A stretch of DNA of 5,674 nucleotides from Chlamydiota bacterium (GTDB lineage: Bacteria; Chlamydiota; Chlamydiia; Chlamydiales; SM23-39). Below are positions 1 through 5,172 of this stretch, piece after piece (position 1 is the stretch's first letter; every line of letters starts with the position of its first letter). The translations under genes were made by a program, and so were the position numbers. The DNA lies in the NCBI GenBank assembly GCA_027459365.1, contig DAIDIM010000067.1, positions 1-5,674 of the forward strand, read 5' to 3'. The notes below the pieces were generated by a model that saw nothing but the letters and a program-made list of their open reading frames with translations, did not search any database and had not been told where the DNA came from.

Positions 1-1249
1 ATGCGGATAAAGAGGTGCTAATGGCAATGCTAAATGCGCCAAGTTGCAATCCAAAGACAAGAAAAGAATTGAGTAGAATATGAAACGCGATTGAGGTGAG
101 GGAGGCAAGAGTTGGAATTGTGTAAGATTTTTTTGCGTAAAATCCTGTAGCAAGTAATAGGATCATGACCGATGGCAAAAGCCCTAATCCATAACCCCAT
201 AAACAGAATAGAGTTTGCCTGACATCAGCAGATGTAAAATCTCCATGACCGTAGAGCAAATTGAGCCCTGGTCCACCGAGGGCAAATAATCCAAATGCGC
301 AAGGGACAATCAACAGGCTGCTTGTACGAAGCGCCTTATAAAGAAGCTCAGCATAATGATCAAATGCACCATCTTTCATTGCTTTCGATAAGGGAGGCAG
401 CAAAGCGCCTGAAAGGGCAATCCCAAAAAGTGCAAGAGGCAATTGCTCAATCCGAATAGCGTACCACAAATAGGCAGGACCAGAGGGGTCTGAAAGTCTT
501 GAGAAGATCGCATCAAAAGCACTATTGAGTTGCATTGCTCCCACTCCTAGTATGCTTAAAAATACAGGCTTAATCATCTTTTTTAGATCGATCGAAAACA
601 ATTGAGGTCGAAACCACTCCTGCCAGGGCAGGCCATAGTGTCGCGTTTGCATCGCAGTGACGAGCCATTGAAGGGCAAAGGCAAAAGTAACTCCGTATGA
701 AAGAAATTGAGCCGCATCGTGAAGAGGTGAAGAAGAGGCTAAAATAGCACAGAGAATCCAACAAAGATTGAAAAAGATGGGGGCTACCCCAGTGATAAAA
801 TATCTCTGCTGAGTCTGCAAAAAGGCGCTATTCAGTGCGTAAAGACAAATAAAGAGAAGACCAGGCAACATCCGCATACTTAAAAATGTGATTTCGCGCC
901 AATCGGGGGTGAGAAAGTGGGAAATTCCCCAAAAAAGGACCTCTAAGATCGAGATCATGAAGAGCAAGAGGATGCTCAATGAAAAAATGCAATCCCGATA
1001 AAAATAGAGTGCATTCTTTCCTTCCAAAGAGGAAAAATGGGGAATGAATCCCGCTTGCAAACTCCCGTCGCCAAAGAGTCGCCGAAATAGATTTGCCAAG
1101 CGATACGCAACCATAAAGGCGCCAATTTCAGGAGCGCTCCCAAAACAAATGGCCATTACAATATCGCGCATCGCACCACTGATACGACTCAGTGCAGTGC
1201 CAGCAAAAAAGTGTTTTGCGAAGCGGATAACGGAAAGGTGCGTGTCCAT
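1..1249 (-). CDS. murJ: MurJ/MviN lipid II flippase, partial (C-terminus outside window)
   Basis: Integral membrane protein of the MurJ (MviN) family, which flips lipid II across the inner membrane for peptidoglycan synthesis. My translation gives 416 uninterrupted residues running off the window; full-length members are about 500-550, so roughly the last fifth is missing. The N-terminus carries the family pattern: AGTALSRISGAMRD (Arg22, Arg28), then YRLANLFRRLFGDGSLQAGF, close to E. coli LPNLLRRIFAEGAFSQAF. A further family block is WYAIRIEQLP at about 262-271, where Arg266 corresponds to the essential Arg270 of E. coli, followed by GIALSGALLPPLSKA. The rest is mostly hydrophobic helices, as in this 14-helix fold. 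ATG at 1249 is the only ATG, GTG or TTG between the in-frame stop at 1310-1312 and the conserved N-terminus. A weak AAGG lies 10 bases upstream inside a hairpin. In Chlamydiae it would serve the reduced, division-associated peptidoglycan. Confidence 0.95.
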   Translation of the reverse strand, partial: MDTHLSVIRFAKHFFAGTALSRISGAMRDIVMAICFGSAPEIGAFMVAYRLANLFRRLFGDGSLQAGFIPHFSSLEGKNALYFYRDCIFSLSILLLFMISILEVLFWGISHFLTPDWREITFLSMRMLPGLLFICLYALNSAFLQTQQRYFITGVAPIFFNLCWILCAILASSSPLHDAAQFLSYGVTFAFALQWLVTAMQTRHYGLPWQEWFRPQLFSIDLKKMIKPVFLSILGVGAMQLNSAFDAIFSRLSDPSGPAYLWYAIRIEQLPLALFGIALSGALLPPLSKAMKDGAFDHYAELLYKALRTSSLLIVPCAFGLFALGGPGLNLLYGHGDFTSADVRQTLFCLWGYGLGLLPSVMILLLATGFYAKKSYTIPTLASLTSIAFHILLNSFLVFGLQLGAFSIAISTSLSA

Positions 1250-1259
1250 AGTGTTAAAG

Positions 1260-1280
1260 CCTTGTACCCATTGTACAAGG
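1260..1280 (-). promoter_or_regulatory. Inverted repeat covering the murJ ribosome binding site
   Basis: CCTTGTAC-CCATT-GTACAAGG is a perfect 8-base inverted repeat with a 5-base loop. Read on the minus strand, its 3' arm contains AAGG, the only Shine-Dalgarno-like sequence before the murJ ATG, 10 bases away. In mRNA the hairpin would pair that AAGG with CCUU. Alternatively the DNA palindrome could be a protein-binding site. The repeat is directly visible; the regulatory role is inference. Confidence 0.4.
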
Positions 1281-1309
1281 ACAAGTTCCGCAATCGCAAT
1301 AAAGAAAAA

Positions 1310-1660
1310 TCAGACGAGTTTAGGAACGTCCAATGCGAATATTCTACCCTCTTTTATGTGGAATGTTGCACTTTGTATAGATCCATAGCTTCTGCCAATA
1401 TACTGTGTAATGCAATCAGTTTTGAGCAATACAGTGACCCTTTCCATGAAATTTGTAGCGTTCATCAAGGCTATTGTTGCGGGATAAGCTTCTTCTGTTG
1501 AACGGGCTGTTTTCACTAAATTTAGTGCTTCCAAGAACCGAGTTGCCGCGAAAACTTCTATTTTCGCTTTCTCTTCTGGCGAAAATGAGTCATGTCCAGT
1601 CGCGAAGGCTCGTACTAACGAAAGAGATTCTAACGTCGTCAATGTCATATATTTTCTCAT
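1310..1660 (-). CDS. Hypothetical protein upstream of murJ (116 residues)
   Basis: I do not recognise this protein. It is soluble-looking and mostly helical by composition, with an amphipathic central part (FSPEEKAKIEVFAATRFLEA, about residues 26-45), one cysteine, no signal peptide and no membrane segment. It is read on the same strand as murJ and ends 60 bases before it, in the same frame, so the two may be cotranscribed. The first ATG (1660) has no Shine-Dalgarno sequence. The second, ATG 1648 (protein starting MTLTTLESLSL), has GAG 7 bases upstream and may be the true start, giving 112 residues. Plus-strand frames over this stretch are also open for up to about 100 codons, so coding status is not certain. 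Protein-like composition and position in the murJ direction favour it. Confidence 0.55.
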   Translation of the reverse strand: MRKYMTLTTLESLSLVRAFATGHDSFSPEEKAKIEVFAATRFLEALNLVKTARSTEEAYPATIALMNATNFMERVTVLLKTDCITQYIGRSYGSIQSATFHIKEGRIFALDVPKLV

Positions 1661-1780
1661 TTATATTAAAAAAGTTTAAATGTAATTGAATTCGTAACAC
1701 ATTAATTTATACTATTTGCATGTTTTTCAAAAATCATAAGTTATTAGCAATTAAAGTGCTATAGAAAAATCGAAAATCTG

Positions 1781-1786
1781 TATAAT
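1781..1786 (+). promoter_or_regulatory. Consensus -10 box immediately before uvrC
   Basis: TATAAT, a perfect sigma-70-type -10 hexamer, ends 7 bases before the uvrC ATG. No good TTGACA-like -35 is found 16-19 bases upstream; the flanking DNA is very AT-rich. If used, transcription would begin at about 1792-1794, giving a leaderless or nearly leaderless mRNA, which fits the lack of a Shine-Dalgarno sequence. Confidence 0.5.
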
Positions 1787-1793
1787 CCTTTTC

Positions 1794-3608
1794 ATGACCT
1801 TTGATCCGAAAACTTTAGCTCTTTATCCTGAAGAACCTGGTGTTTATCTCATGAAAGATCACGAGGGTGTCGTCCTTTATGTTGGAAAGGCAAAACACTT
1901 GCGCAACCGCCTTAAACAATATTTCGGAGCTACAAAAGATACCCGTGAAATGGTCCCCTACCTCACTGCGCAAGTGGTCACAATTGATACAATCGTTGCT
2001 CTGACTGAAAAAGATGCCCTCATTTTAGAAAATACGCTGATTAAGAAGCATAAACCTAAATACAATGTCCTTTTGAAGGATGATAAGACGTTTATTAGCT
2101 TATGTATGACAAATCATAAATGGCCCTCTCTCCGTTTAGTTCGTTACAAAGGACTCCCTCCGAAAAATGAGGGAACCTATTTTGGTCCTTATACGAATGC
2201 ATTGGCGGCTCGCCAAACTTATGATCTTCTTTCCCGCATGTTTCCTCTCAGACAATGTTCAGATCAAGAGCTTGCCAATCGGGTAAGACCCTGTCTCCTT
2301 TATGAAATCAAACGATGCATTGCCCCTTGTGTCGATCTTTGTACAAAGGGCGAATACGATACTTTAGTCGAGTCGGCAACCCGTCTTTTGAAAGGAAAAG
2401 ACAAGGATGTCTTTCAAGAGCTGCATAGACAAATGGAAAGTGCTGCTGAGCAACTCGATTTTGAAAAAGCGCAAGAGCTGAAGAATTTAATCCATCAAAT
2501 TCAGCATGTGACAGAGGTGCAACACATCAATCATCCAGAAGCAAAAGATGCCGATGCATTGGGGCTTTACCGAGAAGCAGATGCCGTGATGATTGCACTC
2601 TTGATGTTTAGAGAGGGTAAAATTGTTGGATCTGAACATTTTAGCTTTCAGTTTATCGCATCCAATGATGCAGAAATTATCAGTTCATTCATTCTTCAAC
2701 ATTACAAGGAAACAGCTCCAAAAGAGATCTTGATCCCAACCGAAATACCTGAGATTGAGACGTTGCAAGAAATCATCTCTGAAACACACAAAGTAACCAT
2801 TCTATCCCCTAAAAAAGGGAGAAAAGAGGACCTCGTCGAAATGGCGATGCGCAATGCCAAAGCACTTTTTGTTCGAGAAGAAGACACCCGTTCATTAAAA
2901 GAAAAGATGCTTCTTGACCTTGCTGAAACGCTTCAACTCAACCATTTCCCTCGCAAAATCGAATGTTTTGATACATCCAATATTGCAGGAACCGATCCAG
3001 TTGCAAGCCTTGTGACATTTGTGAATGGCGAACTCGATCGATCCCGCACACGCCTATTTAAAATCAAAACAGCAGAACTTGCCGATGATTATACCGCTTT
3101 AAGAGAAGTTCTTAAAAGACATTTCATGAAAGCCAAGGAGAAAAACGACTTTTGCGACCTCCTCATTGTCGACGGAGGAAAAGGACAACTTGGGATTGCC
3201 CTCGACGTTTTCAAAGAACTTGATATCGCAGTCGTCGATGTCATCGCGCTCACTAAAGAAGATGCACTTCATACGAAAGGACTTACGCAGGAAAAAATCT
3301 ACATGCCAAATCGCCTTGACCCGATTCTCATCGATCTGCGCTCTCCCCTATTATTTTTCTTACAAAAAGTTCGTGATGCTGCCCACAAAAAAGCGATCGA
3401 ATTTCATCGTAAAAGACGGACCAAACGGACCCTATCTAGCGAACTCGACACACTATCAGGAATTGGTCCCATCAAGAAAAAAGCCCTCCTCAAACGCTTT
3501 GGCAGCGTCAAAGCCATTAAAAATGCCTCTCGTGAAGAGCTCGAACAAGTAAAAAGCCTCAACAAAAAAGACATCGAAAATCTCCTAAATAAACCACCTA
3601 TTATATAG
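1794..3608 (+). CDS. uvrC: UvrABC system protein C (excinuclease subunit)
   Basis: Nucleotide excision repair nuclease that joins the UvrB-DNA complex and cuts on both sides of a lesion. All domains are present in 604 residues (usual length about 600-610). The N-terminal GIY-YIG nuclease has GVY at 16-18, YVGKAKHLRNRL at 29-40 with Arg37/Arg39, and metal-binding Glu79 in ALILENTLIKKHKPKYN. The four cysteines Cys155, Cys167, Cys175 and Cys179 match those proposed to hold an iron-sulfur cluster in UvrC. A UVR motif for UvrB contact lies at about 205-240. The RNase H-like 5' nuclease has Asp393 (ECFDTSN), Asp460 (LLIVDGGKGQL) and His531 (VRDAAHKKAI). Helix-hairpin-helix motifs fill about 550-598 (LSGIGPIKKKALLKRFGS). 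The start is secure: no other ATG, GTG or TTG precedes it in frame before a stop at 1752. There is no Shine-Dalgarno sequence. Confidence 0.98.
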   Translation: MTFDPKTLALYPEEPGVYLMKDHEGVVLYVGKAKHLRNRLKQYFGATKDTREMVPYLTAQVVTIDTIVALTEKDALILENTLIKKHKPKYNVLLKDDKTFISLCMTNHKWPSLRLVRYKGLPPKNEGTYFGPYTNALAARQTYDLLSRMFPLRQCSDQELANRVRPCLLYEIKRCIAPCVDLCTKGEYDTLVESATRLLKGKDKDVFQELHRQMESAAEQLDFEKAQELKNLIHQIQHVTEVQHINHPEAKDADALGLYREADAVMIALLMFREGKIVGSEHFSFQFIASNDAEIISSFILQHYKETAPKEILIPTEIPEIETLQEIISETHKVTILSPKKGRKEDLVEMAMRNAKALFVREEDTRSLKEKMLLDLAETLQLNHFPRKIECFDTSNIAGTDPVASLVTFVNGELDRSRTRLFKIKTAELADDYTALREVLKRHFMKAKEKNDFCDLLIVDGGKGQLGIALDVFKELDIAVVDVIALTKEDALHTKGLTQEKIYMPNRLDPILIDLRSPLLFFLQKVRDAAHKKAIEFHRKRRTKRTLSSELDTLSGIGPIKKKALLKRFGSVKAIKNASREELEQVKSLNKKDIENLLNKPPII

Positions 3609-3631
3609 GTTATATTACCTATTAAGTAGGT
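3596..3631. repeat. Tandem pair of 15-base palindromes at the uvrC 3' end
   Basis: ACCTATTATATAGGT (3596-3610) and ACCTATTAAGTAGGT (3617-3631) differ at only two central bases and are separated by TATATT, a 21-base period. Each has 5-base arms ACCTA/TAGGT, and the inner arms can also pair with each other (ATAGGT-TATATT-ACCTAT). The first copy contains the uvrC stop codon. The pair sits between convergent genes, but there is no T-run on either strand, so an ordinary intrinsic terminator is doubtful. Confidence 0.6.
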
Positions 3632-3640
3632 AGATGCCTC

Positions 3641-4072
3641 TTAATATGTTGGTTCGAGGGATTCCTCCTCTTTTGCTTCTTCGCTTGTCTCTTGAGGTGT
3701 GATGAGATTTTTAAACACAACGTGGATTGACGAGACATGGAGTCCTGTCCATTGAGTGATCTCCTCCGAGATTTTGGTTTGAATTTCTTCCGATTTCTCA
3801 GGGATGGATACGCCATAGAAAATGTTGATCTCAACGCGGACAGTAACAGATTTCCCTTTTTGTTCTTGTTCCACATGGATACCCTTCACACGATCCATGT
3901 CCCTTCCCAGTAAACTATCGAAGAGATTTCCCTCAATAAGTCCAATATTTTCGATTTTAGATAGTATTTGCAGAACAATTCCTTGCAAAACACGTGAATC
4001 GATATCTCGGATAAAGACAGTATTTGGAAGCTCGATTTCTCGCGCATCCATGTTTTTTAATTGATCGAGCAT
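3641..4072 (-). CDS. Asp23/Gls24 family envelope stress-type protein
   Basis: Small soluble protein of 143 residues assigned to the Asp23/Gls24 (DUF322) family from its overall pattern. After an IELPNTVFIRDIDSRVLQGI segment comes the family core: KGIHVEQEQKGKSVTVRVEI, then an FYGVSIPEKSEEIQTKISEE stretch, then TGLHVSSIHVVFKNL. This matches the usual layout of a beta-strand pair, 'YGVxIPEVxxxVQxxVxxxVExMTGL' and a closing strand. The acidic tail (TSEEAKEEESLEP) is probably disordered. Family members in Firmicutes are membrane-associated alkaline or envelope stress proteins; their role in Chlamydiae is unknown to me. The start at 4072 is chosen because AAGGGGGGAG lies just upstream. A GTG-started version from 4123 would add 17 residues and skip this site. 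It converges on uvrC and diverges from the GYF_2 gene. Confidence 0.8.
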   Translation of the reverse strand: MLDQLKNMDAREIELPNTVFIRDIDSRVLQGIVLQILSKIENIGLIEGNLFDSLLGRDMDRVKGIHVEQEQKGKSVTVRVEINIFYGVSIPEKSEEIQTKISEEITQWTGLHVSSIHVVFKNLITPQETSEEAKEEESLEPTY

Positions 4073-4075
4073 GGT

Positions 4076-4085
4076 CTCCCCCCTT
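4076..4085 (-). promoter_or_regulatory. Shine-Dalgarno sequence fixing the Asp23/Gls24 start
   Basis: On the minus strand AAGGGGGGAG ends three bases before ATG 4072. It is by far the strongest ribosome binding site in the window and argues against the longer GTG start at 4123. Confidence 0.75.
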
Positions 4086-4097
4086 CTTTTTCGATCT

Positions 4098-4125
4098 ATT
4101 GTATACAAAGGAGAAATATTCACAA
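4098..4125 (-). promoter_or_regulatory. Candidate promoter of the Asp23/Gls24 gene
   Basis: Minus strand TTGTGA (4125-4120), 16 bases, then TACAAT (4103-4098). This predicts a start near 4091 and a leader of about 20 bases containing the strong Shine-Dalgarno. The -10 lies in a perfect 10-base palindrome, TTGTATACAA (4099-4108), which could be an operator. Motif match only. Confidence 0.45.
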
Positions 4126-4145
4126 AATCTCTGTTTTGATATACT
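4119..4145 (+). promoter_or_regulatory. Candidate promoter of the GYF_2 gene
   Basis: TTCACA (4119-4124), 15 bases, then TATACT (4140-4145). Each hexamer matches consensus at five of six positions but the spacing is short. The -10 ends 8 bases before ATG 4154, so transcription would start at or beside the start codon. Its -35 overlaps that of the opposing Asp23/Gls24 promoter, so the two promoters could compete. Confidence 0.4.
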
Positions 4146-4153
4146 CGCTAAAT

Positions 4154-4552
4154 ATGAAAGAATTGATCAGCCCCTCATTCATTATTTTATCTAGTATCTA
4201 TGGAATCATCAGTGGTTATCTAGCGTATCGACGGAAGAAAAACCCTTACTTTTGGTTCCTTATCGGATTTTTTTTTGGTCTAATTGGGATTGCCTTTTTC
4301 TTAATTCCTCAAAAAAAGGACAATCGCAAGTCTGCCCAGCGAAGGCAGGTGATGATTTTGCAAGGACCCATAGATAAGATGTGGTTTTATCTCGATTCGT
4401 CAATGCAACAGGTGGGACCCATCAGCTACAATGCGCTACTTTCCGCTTTTAAAGAGGGTAAAATTACAAAAAATTCTTATACGTGGCATGAAAATTTGAG
4501 CGAATGGAAAAAGCTTGAGGATTTCATGATTTTTCCAAAAGGGACAAATTAA
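4154..4552 (+). CDS. Two-pass membrane protein with C-terminal GYF_2 domain
   Basis: A 132-residue protein. Two hydrophobic segments occupy about residues 5-24 (SPSFIILSSIYGIISGYLAY) and 32-53 (YFWFLIGFFFGLIGIAFFLI), separated by a basic RRKKNP turn. A basic linker (KKDNRKSAQRR) follows. From about residue 77 comes a GYF_2-type domain: WFYLDSSMQQVGPISYNALL, then EGKITKNSYTWHENLSEWKK. This is the usual W-Y...GPxS...L...G.I...T.VW...M.EW pattern. GYF_2 domains are thought to mediate protein contacts; the basic loop predicts both the loop and the domain are cytosolic, with a short external N-terminus only if the first helix inserts that way, so topology is uncertain. ATG 4154 is preferred over an in-frame TTG at 4061, which would overlap the divergent gene's start. 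No Shine-Dalgarno is present. Specific function unknown. Confidence 0.8.
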   Translation: MKELISPSFIILSSIYGIISGYLAYRRKKNPYFWFLIGFFFGLIGIAFFLIPQKKDNRKSAQRRQVMILQGPIDKMWFYLDSSMQQVGPISYNALLSAFKEGKITKNSYTWHENLSEWKKLEDFMIFPKGTN

Positions 4553-4559
4553 AGATATA

Positions 4560-4588
4560 GAGCAGACTCCGTATTTGAGAGTCTGCTC
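4560..4588. terminator. Hairpin between convergent GYF_2 and rpsN genes
   Basis: GAGCAGACTC (4560-4569) and GAGTCTGCTC (4579-4588) form a perfect 10-base stem with a 9-base loop; A4559/T4589 can add an eleventh pair. It starts 7 bases after the GYF_2 stop and lies 12 bases beyond the rpsN stop, so it can serve both convergent transcripts. The T-tract is weak on either strand (TTC forward; TATATCTTT reverse). Confidence 0.7.
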
Positions 4589-4600
4589 TTCAAAAAGAAT

Positions 4601-4906
4601 TTACCAGCTTGCCTTTACGATACCAGGGATCAAGCCTTGGTTCGCCATTTCGCGGAAGCAAAGGCGGGAGAGTTTAAATTTACGCAAATAACCTCGCGAA
4701 CGACCCGTCAATTGGCATCGGTTGCGGAGACGGATGGCAGAGGTATTCTTTGGCATTTTATTCAAAGAATCAACAGCCTCAAGACGCTCTTCTATCGGTT
4801 TTTTCATATCCAAAATGATCGCCTTTAGGCGTGCACGCTTATCAAAGCTGTTTTTTACAAGTCTTTCACGTTTCTTTTGCTTTGCAATGGAAGATTTTTT
4901 TGCCAT
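4601..4906 (-). CDS. rpsN: Small ribosomal subunit protein S14 (zinc-free type)
   Basis: Ribosomal protein uS14 of the 30S head. The 101 residues match the long, zinc-independent form: MAKKSSIAKQKKRERLV at the N-terminus, KRARLKAII near 23-31, and the conserved RNRCQLTGRSRGYLRKFKLS block, ending GLIPGIVKASW like E. coli (GEIPGLKKASW). The CxxC pairs of zinc-binding S14 are absent; only the isolated RNRC cysteine and one more remain. AAGG lies 7 bases before the ATG. It starts 9 bases after the rpmJ stop, so both are in one minus-strand operon. This pairing is outside the usual S10/spc operon, as I recall for Chlamydia. Confidence 0.98.
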   Translation of the reverse strand: MAKKSSIAKQKKRERLVKNSFDKRARLKAIILDMKKPIEERLEAVDSLNKMPKNTSAIRLRNRCQLTGRSRGYLRKFKLSRLCFREMANQGLIPGIVKASW

Positions 4907-4915
4907 TCCTATACC

Positions 4916-5053
4916 TTATTTTTTACGACCAGGGCCTTTTTGGCGCTGTTTACGATTCGGGTCTCTTTTATTAACCACGTAGACACGACCACGACGGAGG
5001 ACGATTTTATCGCCCTTCGATGCATCGGCTTTAATTGAAGCACCTACTTTCAT
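4916..5053 (-). CDS. rpmJ: Large ribosomal subunit protein L36 (zinc-free, extended)
   Basis: Ribosomal protein bL36, 45 residues, starting MKVGASIKADASKGDKIV and containing VYVVNKRDPNRKQRQ, with a PGRKK tail. The MKV-AS-K start and the terminal KQRQ are the L36 signature. The usual C-x2-C-x12-C-x4-H zinc ligands are wholly absent, and the chain is longer than the usual 37-38 residues. I remember the chlamydial L36 as very similar (IKADPSKGDK, NKKDPNRKQRQ), a main reason for the taxonomic suggestion. GAGG sits 8 bases upstream of the ATG. First gene of the rpmJ-rpsN operon. Confidence 0.95.
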   Translation of the reverse strand: MKVGASIKADASKGDKIVLRRGRVYVVNKRDPNRKQRQKGPGRKK

Positions 5054-5078
5054 GATTTATACCTCATAGAAGGTCAAA

Positions 5079-5107
5079 TTTATACACAAAAGCCAATTTG
5101 CAGGCAA
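5079..5107 (-). promoter_or_regulatory. Candidate promoter of rpmJ-rpsN
   Basis: Minus strand TTGCCT (5107-5102), 17 bases, then TATAAA (5084-5079). Predicted start near 5072, giving a leader of about 19 bases with a GAGG ribosome binding site. Spacing and -10 are good; the -35 matches four of six bases. Confidence 0.55.
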
Positions 5108-5115
5108 GACGAAAC

Positions 5116-5145
5116 TTGATCTTTATTTTGCTTTTCGGTTATTCT
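5116..5145 (+). promoter_or_regulatory. Candidate promoter of rpmH-rnpA
   Basis: TTGATC (5116-5121), 18 bases, then TATTCT (5140-5145), each matching four of six consensus bases. Predicted start near 5152, about 20 bases before ATG 5173 and 28 before the rpmH ATG. Its -35 is only 8 bases from that of the divergent rpmJ promoter. Confidence 0.4.
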
Positions 5146-5172
5146 CGACTGAAAACTAACTAATTTACTTGG

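Noticed and set aside
1..1249. murJ as a frameshifted pseudogene
   Set aside because: Full translation on the minus strand is open for 416 codons; it only appears incomplete because its stop is outside the window.
1044..1689. Plus-strand open frames at 1044-1388, 1211-1501 and 1474-1689
   Set aside because: They lie opposite murJ and the upstream small gene, have unnatural compositions, and overlap one another.
3166..3552. 128-codon plus frame inside uvrC
   Set aside because: Shadow of uvrC, whose own frame carries all catalytic residues here.
3622..3876. 84-codon minus frame rich in Lys/Arg/Ser
   Set aside because: Out-of-frame shadow of the Asp23/Gls24 gene.
4099..4108. TTGTATACAA and the murJ hairpin (TTGTAC/GTACAA) as sites for one shared regulator
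   Set aside because: Only five-base half-sites are shared and the spacing differs; two short AT-rich palindromes are expected by chance.
4073..4123. 17-residue extension of the Asp23/Gls24 protein from GTG 4123
   Set aside because: The extension is basic and unlike the family, and a very strong Shine-Dalgarno sequence marks ATG 4072.
4061..4153. 31-residue N-terminal extension of the GYF_2 protein from TTG 4061
   Set aside because: It would overlap the start and ribosome binding site of the divergent gene, uses a rare start codon and lacks its own ribosome binding site.
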